Origin: Candidatus Peribacteria bacterium
GTDB taxonomy: Bacteria > Patescibacteriota > Gracilibacteria > UBA1369 > 2-02-FULL-48-14
Direction of reading: 5' to 3'
DNA: 64,000 nt
Assembly: GCA_943349825.1 (NCBI GenBank)
Contig: CALQZQ010000007.1
Span: 1 to 64,000 of the forward strand
This document shows, piece after piece, positions 8,497 to 16,221 of the stretch; position 1 is the first letter of the stretch; the number at the start of each line of letters is the position of its first letter. Under the pieces are notes generated by a model that saw nothing but the letters and a program-made list of their open reading frames with translations, did not search any database and was not told the DNA's origin. The position numbers were made by a program, and so were the translations under genes.

Positions 8497-9672
8497 TCAC
8501 CACCCCACCCGATGCCAGGGCTGCACGCGTATATTTTCTGAAATCCAAATGGGCTTTTCTACAGGAGCCAGCACCATTTTTTCCAGTGTTTTTTTAAACA
8601 AGCCCTCCGCCTTTAAAAGATTTTCAGTGGAGTAAGTACTCAAGGTACGAGAAGATTTTATTTCTCGGGCATAGAGCTTTCTTCCATTTTCAATCATAAG
8701 ATCCAGCTCTATCCCGTCTTTTGTTCTGAAATAGGTCAATTTAGAACCGGAATCATGATAAGAAGCCCACTTGATGTGCTCCAGTACCGTTGCCGTCTCA
8801 AAAAGGGCTCCGAGAAGAGGCCCATGGAGCAAGGACTCAGTGTCATGAATCCCCATCAAATAAGTGGCCAAGGCGGTATCCCCAAAATATATTTTGGGTG
8901 CTTTAACAAGGCGTTTGGAAAGGTTGGCATGAAAAGGAGCCAAAATGTAGACCTGATAACTGGCCTCCATCACGGAAAGCCAGCGGGTTGCCGTGGGTAC
9001 CGATACACCTGTATCTCTGGCCAAGTCACTCAAGTTCAGGATTTGCCCCGTCCTCAAAGCAACCAAATTGATGAAACGTTCAAATTCTCTCAAATCTCCA
9101 ATCTTAAGAATTTGGCGAACATCTCGCTCCAGGTAAAGTTGAATATAGCTGGAACACCAACTGCGCCGATCCAAGTCGGGGCGCAGTCTGAGTTCAGGAT
9201 ATCCACCTCGAAGTATCCAGTCCGCGACGTCTTTAGGTTCCGACCGGGGTTTTGCTTTTTCCCCATCAATTTCACCTACAGAACACGTGTAAAGTGTGAG
9301 TAAGGCCGCCCGTCCCGCCAAAGATTGAGACACGCGCTCCATGAGCAAAAAGTTTTGTGATCCTGTCAAAACATACTGTCCATAGCGATTTCTGTTCTCA
9401 TCGACAATTCCCTGAATGTAACTGGGCAGTTCAGGGGCATATTGGATTTCGTCCAAGATGAGCGGAGCCGGAAAATTTTTCAAAAAAGTCCTAGGATCCT
9501 CCACAGCTTGCCGTCGCAGGTCAGGATCTTCTAAGGAGATGTAGGTGTGAGTCTTCTTCAAGAGCGTCTTACAAAGGGTACTCTTCCCCGTCTGCCGTGC
9601 ACCGGTCAAGATCACTACGGGAAAAGTTTTAACAGCTTTTAAAAAATTCTTTTCGATGGAACGTTTGAACAT
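8497..9672 (-). CDS. ATPase of the AAA_14/DUF4143 family
   Basis: A 391-aa protein typical of the widespread DUF4143 ATPases. The Walker A motif is GARQTGKS (residues 24-31), and a Walker B-type LILDEIQY follows. The middle contains an arginine-rich sensor region and a winged-helix-like segment. The C-terminus has ELDLMIENG...AREIKSS, resembling a PD-(D/E)xK nuclease core. The cellular role of these proteins is not established; many are autoregulated and scattered between species by transfer. The start at 9672 sits 6 nt after a -10 box embedded beside a perfect 14-bp palindrome. The gene lies alone, opposite to its neighbours on both sides. Confidence 0.88.
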   Translation of the reverse strand: MFKRSIEKNFLKAVKTFPVVILTGARQTGKSTLCKTLLKKTHTYISLEDPDLRRQAVEDPRTFLKNFPAPLILDEIQYAPELPSYIQGIVDENRNRYGQYVLTGSQNFLLMERVSQSLAGRAALLTLYTCSVGEIDGEKAKPRSEPKDVADWILRGGYPELRLRPDLDRRSWCSSYIQLYLERDVRQILKIGDLREFERFINLVALRTGQILNLSDLARDTGVSVPTATRWLSVMEASYQVYILAPFHANLSKRLVKAPKIYFGDTALATYLMGIHDTESLLHGPLLGALFETATVLEHIKWASYHDSGSKLTYFRTKDGIELDLMIENGRKLYAREIKSSRTLSTYSTENLLKAEGLFKKTLEKMVLAPVEKPIWISENIRVQPWHRVGW

Positions 9673-9678
9673 GATGAC

Positions 9679-9723
9679 AGGATAACATATCCAAATTTAA
9701 CATTCAATATTAAATTTGGATAT
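9679..9723 (-). promoter_or_regulatory. Promoter and 14-bp inverted-repeat operator of the DUF4143 gene
   Basis: The arms at 9687-9700 and 9710-9723 are exact reverse complements (ATATCCAAATTTAA) around a 9-nt loop. On the minus strand TTGAAT (9707-9702) and TATCCT (9684-9679) are 17 nt apart. The start codon begins 6 nt after the -10 box, so the transcript would be leaderless. The palindrome occupies the spacer and flanks the -35, where repressor binding would block polymerase. Confidence 0.65.
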
Positions 9724-9787
9724 TTATAGCCAAACCCCACCCCTTCCGCTACACTGTCCTCACTTTCTTTACTGAACCCAAAAGACC

Positions 9788-11029
9788 GTGAGGCTCTTTA
9801 AAAACCAGAAATACGACAAGGTCCTGCTGCTGGCGGTGCTGGCGCTGGTGCTGGTGGGAGTGGTGATGATCACCTCGATTGGGGTGCCCAAATCCATTCG
9901 TATTTCGGCGCCGGATTTAAGGTACGCGGATTGTTCCAACGAGGCCGTGGATTGTTATCTGATTCTGAAGAAGCACTTGGTGCGCGCGGGGCTCGGCCTC
10001 GTGGCCATGTTTGTGGCGTGGAAGATGCCGTATCGAGCGTGGAAAACCCTGGCCCCCATTTTTTACGCGGCTGGGCTGGGCCTGCTGATGTACGTGCTCA
10101 TTGCCGGAGATAGCAACAACACCTTTGCCAAGAGCTGGATCAACCTGCCGGCGCTGCCTTTCATCGATTCGGTGCAGCCCTCCGAAATCGCCAAACTCGG
10201 GCTCATTTTCTTCCTCAGTTATTTCTTTGCGGAAAAAATTTCCTTTGAAAAAATAGGAGAACTCAAAGAGGGATTCCTCAAATTTGCCCTCATTTCGGGG
10301 CTCATCATTGTGCCCGTGGCTCTGCAGCCGGACATCGGTTCCGCCATGATTTTCGCATTCATTGCCGTGGTGATTTATTACCTGGCCGGAGCGCGCATCA
10401 GTCATATGCTCGGCGGGGCTTTGATTGTAGCGGTGATTGCAATGGGCCTCTTGGCCAGCTCGGAGCACATCCGCAATCGAGTGGAAGCCTTTGTGAATCC
10501 GCCCAGCGATTGTACCGAAGATTATTGTTGGCAGACGCGCCAGGCGAACATCGCCATTGGCAGCGGAGGATTCTGGGGGAAGGGACTCACTCAAGGAATT
10601 CAAAAATCCTTCTGGCTCCCTCAAGCGGTGGATGACTTTGTTTTTGCGGCCACGTCCGAAGAACTCGGTTTTGTGCGCATGTCGCTGATCGTGCTGCTCT
10701 ACGCCGTGGTGGCTTACCGCAGCTTCCAAATCGCCGCCCACGCCCCCAGCAAGTTCGCCATGCTCACTGCAGCGGGGATAGGAACCTGGATTTCAGTTCA
10801 GGCTTTCGTTAATATCATGGTGAACACGGCCTTGTTTCCGATCACCGGAATCACCCTGCCGTTCATGAGTTACGGAGGTTCCTCCATGGTGATGACTCTC
10901 TTTGGAGTCGGAGTACTGCTCAACATTTCCCAAAACACGACGCTCTATGAATATTCTCCTGACAGGAGGAGGAACAGCCGGTCACGTGATTCCCAACCTC
11001 GCTATAGCGGACGCTATACGCGCGTTTGA
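9788..11029 (+). CDS. ftsW: SEDS-family peptidoglycan glycosyltransferase, FtsW/RodA type
   Basis: A 413-aa multi-span membrane protein (about ten hydrophobic segments) that polymerises lipid II into glycan strands. Family blocks are visible: VQPSEIAKLGLIFFLSYF, LQPDIGSAMI, a long extracellular loop ending in QAVDDFVFAATSEELGF, and ITGITLPFMSYGGSSMV near the C-terminus. Direct coupling to murG favours FtsW over RodA. A GTG start at 9788 gives the full first transmembrane helix. The gene opens a six-gene operon ending with miaB. Its last 28 codons overlap the start of murG, so the Arg/Ser-rich tail is encoded in DNA that also codes for MurG's nucleotide-binding loop. Confidence 0.9.
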   Translation: MRLFKNQKYDKVLLLAVLALVLVGVVMITSIGVPKSIRISAPDLRYADCSNEAVDCYLILKKHLVRAGLGLVAMFVAWKMPYRAWKTLAPIFYAAGLGLLMYVLIAGDSNNTFAKSWINLPALPFIDSVQPSEIAKLGLIFFLSYFFAEKISFEKIGELKEGFLKFALISGLIIVPVALQPDIGSAMIFAFIAVVIYYLAGARISHMLGGALIVAVIAMGLLASSEHIRNRVEAFVNPPSDCTEDYCWQTRQANIAIGSGGFWGKGLTQGIQKSFWLPQAVDDFVFAATSEELGFVRMSLIVLLYAVVAYRSFQIAAHAPSKFAMLTAAGIGTWISVQAFVNIMVNTALFPITGITLPFMSYGGSSMVMTLFGVGVLLNISQNTTLYEYSPDRRRNSRSRDSQPRYSGRYTRV

Positions 11030-11984
11030 GCCCAAGGCAAAACTGAGCTACCTCGGTTCGCACAAAGGCATCGAAAAGACGCTAGTGCCGGCCGCTGGAA
11101 TTCCGTTTGAAGAAATCAGCACTGGCAAATTCCGTCGTTATTTTTCGCTGGAAAATGTCGCCGATTTATTTCGCATTCCGCTCGGTGCGGTGCAAGCTTT
11201 TTTCAAACTCGGCCGTCTCAAACCCACCGTGGTTTTTAGCAAAGGGGGCTTCGTGGGCTTTCCCGTGGTAGTAGCTGCTTGGCTGAGGAAAATTCCCGTA
11301 GTGATTCACGATTCAGATGCGATTCCCGGGCTGGCCACGCGCCTCACCGCCCGCTTTGCCGATAAGATTTTGCTAGCCTACGAAACGGCCCACATGGAGC
11401 TGGAACGCTACGACGACAAAATCGAAATGACGGGGAACCCCGTGCGGCTTTCACTTTTTGAAGGCAGCAAAAAACGCGCCCAACGCGCGACCGGTTTCAC
11501 GGGCACGCGTCCCGTGCTTTTGGTGATGGGAGGCTCTAGCGGCTCCGAACAAATCAATGCGCTGGTAGCCCGCGAGAAAAAGAACTGGCTGGAGAAGTTC
11601 GACATCATTCATATCAGCGGACGGAAAAGCAAGGGCCGCCACGAAAAACACTACGTGGAATTTCCCTACGTGGACAAAGGCATGAATGATCTCTACGCGC
11701 TCGCTTCGCTCGCGCTGACTCGCGCAGGCGCGAACACCCTGGCCGAACTCCAGGCTCTGCAAATCCCCGCGCTACTCTACCCACTGGGCACGGCTGGCAG
11801 CAGGGGAGACCAAATTGCCAATGCAAAAATCGCCGCGGTGGAATCACCGCTCTTCGTGGTGGCGGACGAAAAAGCTGCGGCTCTCAAACAACTGCTCGCA
11901 CTACCAGAGCGTCCGGGTTCCAATTCTCAAAACACCGCTACGGAAAAAATAGCTTGGCTGCTGCTCTCTTACTCCAAATCATGA
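10947..11984 (+). CDS. murG: UDP-GlcNAc:undecaprenyl-PP-MurNAc-pentapeptide GlcNAc transferase
   Basis: A 345-aa cytoplasmic-face GT28 enzyme that makes lipid II. The N-terminal glycine loop reads GGGTAGHVIPN, followed by VVFSKGGFVGFPVV in the acceptor domain. VMGGSSGSEQIN and ALTRAGANTLAEL provide the UDP-GlcNAc site in the C-terminal domain, and TAGSRGDQIANA matches the conserved nHQ-type loop with Asp-Gln retained. An upstream in-frame ATG at 10902 would add 15 residues with no MurG similarity. ATG at 10947 puts the glycine loop at residue 7, as usual. The gene overlaps ftsW by 83 nt and shares ATGA with the next gene. Confidence 0.93.
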   Translation: MNILLTGGGTAGHVIPNLAIADAIRAFEPKAKLSYLGSHKGIEKTLVPAAGIPFEEISTGKFRRYFSLENVADLFRIPLGAVQAFFKLGRLKPTVVFSKGGFVGFPVVVAAWLRKIPVVIHDSDAIPGLATRLTARFADKILLAYETAHMELERYDDKIEMTGNPVRLSLFEGSKKRAQRATGFTGTRPVLLVMGGSSGSEQINALVAREKKNWLEKFDIIHISGRKSKGRHEKHYVEFPYVDKGMNDLYALASLALTRAGANTLAELQALQIPALLYPLGTAGSRGDQIANAKIAAVESPLFVVADEKAAALKQLLALPERPGSNSQNTATEKIAWLLLSYSKS

Positions 11985-12997
11985 AACTCGGCTTCCAAGG
12001 CTGGTTTCTAGCTCAGCCTCATACCGGAATCGGTCAGCACAGCCTCGGTCTCCTGCGCGTGCTCGCTGCGACCAAAAACGTACAGCTCACGGTGGTCACA
12101 CCCAGCAAATTTCCGGGTGCCCACACGCTGAAACCCAAAGCCTGGCTGCTGCATCCCGCGCTTAAAAAATGGTACTGGGAACGCGTACAAGTACCTGCAT
12201 TTTTTGCCGAAAAAACGCTGGACTGGGAATATTATCCTTACCCCTGTCCACTCCCCGAAGCCTCCGCGCATCGGCGCGCCATGACCGTGCACGACACTAT
12301 CCTTTGGGATGATCCGCGCTACCGTGGCAATCGCCTCAAGCGTGCTTACCATCGCCGTGCCAAGCACGCGCTCATCCACGTGGACCACTTGTTCACCGTG
12401 TCCCGCGCCACGCACAACGAACTCGGCATTCCCGCGGCCACCGTGCTGCACAATGGCTTGCCGGAAATCCCCACGGGCCTCAAAAAAATGCCCTACGAAA
12501 ATGACCTCATTTACATCGGCGGTTACGACATTCGCAAAAATGTTCCCGAGCTCATTCGGCAGTTCGTGCTCTATCACAAATCTCATCCCGAGCGCCGACT
12601 CCTGCTCGTAGGCGAAGCTCATCATCACTCGCGCTATTACCCCAAACTGCCCACACATCCCGCCGTGGTCCAACTCGGAAAATTGAGCGAAAAAGCCCTT
12701 TACTCCGCGCTCAAGTCTGCCTTTGCCTTCGTCCACTTTTCAGATAGTGAGGGCTTCAACATCCCTCTTCTTCAAGCCATGGCCGTGGGAACACCGACCA
12801 TTGTTCGAGATCTTTCGGTGAACCGCGAAGTCTCCCATGGCGCATCCCTGTTTCTCAAAAGCTCACTTTCTGCTAGTCTGAAAAAGCTCGAGGAACCCAA
12901 GACTCGCGCAGCCCTGGTCATCAAAGCCCGCCAAGCCGCTCGCAGCTATTCTTGGACCAAAACCGCTCAACATTTCCTCAAAGCCCTTCTCTCATGA
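11981..12997 (+). CDS. GT4-family glycosyltransferase
   Basis: A 338-aa GT-B fold glycosyltransferase. It has an N-terminal MKLGFQGWFL strand, a central YIGGYDIRKNVPELI block at the start of the nucleotide-binding domain, and a C-terminal SEGFNIPLLQAMAVGTPTI segment, the E-x7-E signature of GT4 enzymes. The donor and acceptor cannot be read from sequence. Its place directly behind murG suggests a cell-envelope sugar. The start codon overlaps the murG stop as ATGA (11981-11984), which fits translational coupling. An earlier TTG-type start would extend it into murG without added similarity. Confidence 0.85.
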   Translation: MKLGFQGWFLAQPHTGIGQHSLGLLRVLAATKNVQLTVVTPSKFPGAHTLKPKAWLLHPALKKWYWERVQVPAFFAEKTLDWEYYPYPCPLPEASAHRRAMTVHDTILWDDPRYRGNRLKRAYHRRAKHALIHVDHLFTVSRATHNELGIPAATVLHNGLPEIPTGLKKMPYENDLIYIGGYDIRKNVPELIRQFVLYHKSHPERRLLLVGEAHHHSRYYPKLPTHPAVVQLGKLSEKALYSALKSAFAFVHFSDSEGFNIPLLQAMAVGTPTIVRDLSVNREVSHGASLFLKSSLSASLKKLEEPKTRAALVIKARQAARSYSWTKTAQHFLKALLS

Positions 12998-13530
12998 GTT
13001 CCAAACGTTTCCCCGGCCAAAAAGATGGCGAAAACATTCAACTGCTCATTCGCAAGCACTGGATCACCGACGTGAAAAGTGCCAGCATACTGCTGCTCAT
13101 CGGAGTGATCCCCTGCCTTGGGGGACTCCTTGTACTGACCACACTCTGGGAACAGACCAACGGGCAAGTTTTTTGGGGTGGAATGATGCTCTTCCTGGCT
13201 TACATCCTTTTCATCAGTCTCATCACTTACGTCCATTGGCTCAACGACGAATTGGACATCATTGTGATCACCGATCACCGTGTGATTTCACACGAACAAA
13301 TCGATCTTTTTCATCGGCAAATTTCAGAAACCAGCCTCAGTCAAATTGAAGATGTGAAAGGGGTGGAAAAGGGCATGATGCAGAGTCTTCTTCACTTTGG
13401 AACTCTCGAAATAATGACCGCTTCCAACGATGTATTTTTCATCATGAAATACGTTGATCACCCTTACGAAAACGCCCGTCACTTACTCGACCTTCGTCAG
13501 GAATCCATAACCAAATCTCATGCTCGCTAA
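12994..13530 (+). CDS. PH-domain (bPH-type) membrane protein
   Basis: A 178-aa protein with two transmembrane helices (about residues 30-55 and 63-85), followed by a small beta-rich domain containing IIVITDHRVISHEQIDLFHR. That pattern (ITd.Rvi...g.....) is typical of bacterial PH domains of the DUF304 kind. Such proteins are membrane-bound and of poorly known function. The start overlaps the glycosyltransferase stop (ATGA at 12994-12997). Its own last codons overlap the next gene by 11 nt. The operon context points to cell-envelope work. Confidence 0.75.
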   Translation: MSSKRFPGQKDGENIQLLIRKHWITDVKSASILLLIGVIPCLGGLLVLTTLWEQTNGQVFWGGMMLFLAYILFISLITYVHWLNDELDIIVITDHRVISHEQIDLFHRQISETSLSQIEDVKGVEKGMMQSLLHFGTLEIMTASNDVFFIMKYVDHPYENARHLLDLRQESITKSHAR

Positions 13531-14005
13531 CATAGTTCTGCTCTTCATTACGCTGCTCATTTTGTACTTTGTGGGCATGCTCTGGTTGCGCCAAAATCTC
13601 ATCGCTGAGCTCCGCGAATTGGAACACCGCGAAGGCATTCTCATGAAGGATTTTGAAAAACGCCGCAACCAAGTTCCGCTCTTGCTCGAAAGCATACGGG
13701 AACTTCAAGAGCCTTCTGATGCTTGGCGAAAACTCGTCACGGACCGTGCCACTTTTCACACGCAAAGCGCACTCGCCGCTGAAGAAGCTTTTGGAAAAGA
13801 ACTGCTCGATTTTCTCCATCAGACTTCGCTCCGTTCCGTGAATTTTTTGGAAGCGCAAAAAGGCATCCAAGAACTCTCCGCGCTCATCGACAGACAAAAA
13901 GAAGAAATCCAGGCCGCCATCGCTGCTTTCAACGCCAAACGAAAAGAGTTCCCTTACTCTTTGGCATCTGCTATCTTCCATTTCCGCGATGAAACGGCGG
14001 CTTAA
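13520..14005 (+). CDS. LemA-like membrane-anchored helical protein
   Basis: A 161-aa protein with one N-terminal transmembrane helix (about residues 4-24) and a helical body. The body has FEKRRNQVPLLLESIRE, then an Ala-rich helix pair, and AAFNAKRKEFPYSLASAIF near the end. These resemble the LemA pattern (kRR.dLvP.L..., later yN..i..fP...lA..f). LemA proteins have an extracytoplasmic N-terminus and an unsettled role. The assignment is by pattern only. The gene overlaps its upstream neighbour and abuts miaB with no spacer. Confidence 0.55.
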   Translation: MLANIVLLFITLLILYFVGMLWLRQNLIAELRELEHREGILMKDFEKRRNQVPLLLESIRELQEPSDAWRKLVTDRATFHTQSALAAEEAFGKELLDFLHQTSLRSVNFLEAQKGIQELSALIDRQKEEIQAAIAAFNAKRKEFPYSLASAIFHFRDETAA

Positions 14006-15364
14006 ATGAAGTACACCATTCAGACCTTCGGTTGTGCCATGAACCTCTCAGATTCCGAGCGAGTCGCGAGTGTTTTGGAACGCCTGGGCTACGAAGCGAC
14101 CACAGAAAAAGCAGACGTGCTGGTGCTCAATACTTGCAGCGTGAAACAGAAAGCGGAAGACCGCGTTTTCGGTCTGAGAAAAATCCTCAAGCGTCTTCAC
14201 GATGAAAACCCTGCCCTCCGCATCGCCGTGACCGGCTGCATGATTAGGCAGACCTCGACACAAAAGAACCTCGACGAAGCCCGCGACCCCCTCCTAGACA
14301 CCATGGCTGAAGTGGACATTGCCTTTCGCATTGAGGACGTCGCTCAGCTCCCGGACTTGCTGAAAACGGTGGATCCCAGTCTCGACTTCAAAGACCAAAT
14401 CGACGAAGGAGAGCTCGAAAACTATTTCAAAATCATCCCCACCAAAAGCAGCTCTCACTCGGTCTTTGTCCCCATCATGACAGGCTGTGACAAATTCTGC
14501 ACCTACTGCATTGTGCCTTTTACCCGTGGCCGTGAAAAAAGCCGCGACTTCAAAGACATCGTGGCCGAGTGTGAAAAACACGTTCGGGAAGGTGCCCTGG
14601 AAATCACCCTGGTGGGTCAAACCGTGAATTCCTATGGCCTCTCATTCAATGACAAAAAATCAGGGGACTTCGAAGCCTATGGTAAAACCCCTTTCGCTGC
14701 ACTCCTATGCGAAGTGGACAAGCTCTACGAACTGGGGCTTCGTCGGCTCCGCTTCACCTCTCCCCATCCGCGCGATTTTTCCGATGAACTCGTCCAAACG
14801 CTCGCCGCACTCAAAACCATCTGCCCTTACATCCACATGCCCATTCAATCTGGCGATGACCGTACGCTCCGCCGCATGAACCGCAACTACCGCATGCCCG
14901 AATACAAAGAAATCATGCAAAAAATTCAAAAGGCCATTCCCGGCTGCGCCATCAGCACAGACATCATTGTGGGCTTTTCCGGCGAAACAGAGGAAGAGTT
15001 CGAGAACACCTACCGCATGTACGAAACCATGGAATGGGACAACTGCTTTTCATCCCGTTATTCGCCCCGCAAAGGCACCTATTCGGAGCGCACACTGAAA
15101 GATGACGTTCCAGACGACGTGAAGGCCGAGCGCTGGCACAGGCTCAATGCACTGGTCAAAAAAATCTCCCACAAAAAGCACGCGGCTTTCGTGGGCAAAA
15201 CCGTGGAAGCTCTGGTGACGCAGCAAATCGGACAAACCTGCACGGGCCGCACTCGCGACTTCAAAGAAATCCAGTTCCGCTCCGGCCGCCCACTCATCGG
15301 AAAACTGGCCGAAGTCAAAGTCACCGATGTGCACGACTTCCTTCTGAAAGGAGAGTTGGCTTAA
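14006..15364 (+). CDS. miaB: tRNA-2-methylthio-N6-dimethylallyladenosine synthase
   Basis: A 452-aa radical-SAM methylthiotransferase acting on adenosine 37 of tRNAs. The N-terminal UPF0004 domain starts MKYTIQTFGCAMN and has Cys residues for the auxiliary cluster (TFGC, LNTCSVK, VTGCM). The radical SAM triad is CDKFCTYC within MTGCDKFCTYCIVPF. A TRAM domain ends the protein (VGKTVEALVTQ onward). The length is normal. The ATG immediately follows the TAA of the preceding gene. A partner miaA is not in the window. Confidence 0.95.
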   Translation: MKYTIQTFGCAMNLSDSERVASVLERLGYEATTEKADVLVLNTCSVKQKAEDRVFGLRKILKRLHDENPALRIAVTGCMIRQTSTQKNLDEARDPLLDTMAEVDIAFRIEDVAQLPDLLKTVDPSLDFKDQIDEGELENYFKIIPTKSSSHSVFVPIMTGCDKFCTYCIVPFTRGREKSRDFKDIVAECEKHVREGALEITLVGQTVNSYGLSFNDKKSGDFEAYGKTPFAALLCEVDKLYELGLRRLRFTSPHPRDFSDELVQTLAALKTICPYIHMPIQSGDDRTLRRMNRNYRMPEYKEIMQKIQKAIPGCAISTDIIVGFSGETEEEFENTYRMYETMEWDNCFSSRYSPRKGTYSERTLKDDVPDDVKAERWHRLNALVKKISHKKHAAFVGKTVEALVTQQIGQTCTGRTRDFKEIQFRSGRPLIGKLAEVKVTDVHDFLLKGELA

Positions 15365-15373
15365 CTACTCTCC
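15350..15373. terminator. Possible bidirectional hairpin between convergent genes
   Basis: GGAGAGT (15350-15356) pairs with ACTCTCC (15367-15373) across a 10-nt loop that holds both stop codons of the convergent miaB and lipoprotein genes. There is no strong T-tract on either side, so termination is only a possibility. Confidence 0.3.
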
Positions 15374-15763
15374 CAGTGTGTCGGAAGCCAGATCCATCAA
15401 CTTGACAACGCAATTGCCGGAATCTTCCACGCTGATGCGACCGTAAACGGTTTCACTGCCTACAGCAAAAGAAAGGTATTGCGGGCTGCCGTCCTCACCG
15501 TCGCTGTACAAAGTAAAGAAACCATCCGAAACCTCTTGCAAGCCTTCGTCCTCACGAGGTGTGGTCAAGTCGCCACTCAAATCGATCCAGCAGGATTCAT
15601 CGCCCTTCACACCAAGACCCGTAGCGAGCTCATTGGAGAAACTTTCCCAAACGCCAGAATTATAAGTGAGCATGGCGTTACCATATTGGGCCGTTTGAGG
15701 GCCACCGCCGCAGGAAACCAAAAGTAGAGCGGAACCGAGGAGAGCAAAAAGAGGGTTTTTCAT
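15365..15763 (-). CDS. Small lipoprotein, paralogue of its upstream neighbour
   Basis: A 132-aa predicted lipoprotein with a signal peptide ending in lipobox LLVSC (Cys about residue 18). The mature part shares a plan with the protein encoded just upstream: a ..LTYNSGVW opening, a CWIDLSGD block, a short beta stretch and an IsVeDsgnC block. The second conserved Cys of each protein could pair with the first as a disulfide. An upstream in-frame start at 15784 would put seven residues before the signal peptide, so ATG at 15763 is chosen. Function unknown. Confidence 0.75.
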   Translation of the reverse strand: MKNPLFALLGSALLLVSCGGGPQTAQYGNAMLTYNSGVWESFSNELATGLGVKGDESCWIDLSGDLTTPREDEGLQEVSDGFFTLYSDGEDGSPQYLSFAVGSETVYGRISVEDSGNCVVKLMDLASDTLGE

Positions 15764-15773
15764 AGAAAATAAA

Positions 15774-16190
15774 TTACTGAGCATTCAATGTTGCCAGGTC
15801 TCGGTAAGCTTCCATGCAGGCTTCCGTGTCATCCACGCTGACGTTGCCCTCCACAATCTCGGCTCCCAAAGGGAAACTGACCTTATCGAGGATGTCAGAA
15901 AAGGAATAAACCGTCAGGGCTCCATCGCTGCTGATGTCATACTCCCAATCTGGATCGTGCTTGGTGTAGTCCTCTGTAAGATCGATCCAACAGTATTCCT
16001 CTATTTTAAGCTCCAAGCTGTCCATGTCCTCGACACTCTTCCAGATATCAGTGTCGTAGACGATAGTCGCAGAGTGGTAAGCCACGGTTGCGGTGTTTAC
16101 GGGCGTAGGCGTAGTAGAGCCAACGCTATCATTCGTGGAACAGCCGGTCAGCAATAAAGCCAACAGAGACGAGAGGAGGAGGGTCTTCAT
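15774..16190 (-). CDS. Small lipoprotein, tandem duplicate
   Basis: A 138-aa predicted lipoprotein with signal peptide and lipobox LLTGC. The mature region has ATIVYDTDIWKS, CWIDLTEDY and VSVDDTEAC, each matching a block in the following gene, so the two arose by tandem duplication. The gene ends 10 nt before the start of its paralogue and probably shares a transcript. Function unknown. Confidence 0.78.
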   Translation of the reverse strand: MKTLLLSSLLALLLTGCSTNDSVGSTTPTPVNTATVAYHSATIVYDTDIWKSVEDMDSLELKIEEYCWIDLTEDYTKHDPDWEYDISSDGALTVYSFSDILDKVSFPLGAEIVEGNVSVDDTEACMEAYRDLATLNAQ

Positions 16191-16221
16191 GGAGTGAAGA
16201 AATTAGTGATTAGTGAGAACA

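Noticed and set aside
10902-10946. N-terminal extension of MurG by 15 residues
   Set aside because: The extension has no MurG similarity. The glycine-rich loop belongs close to the N-terminus, as given by ATG at 10947.
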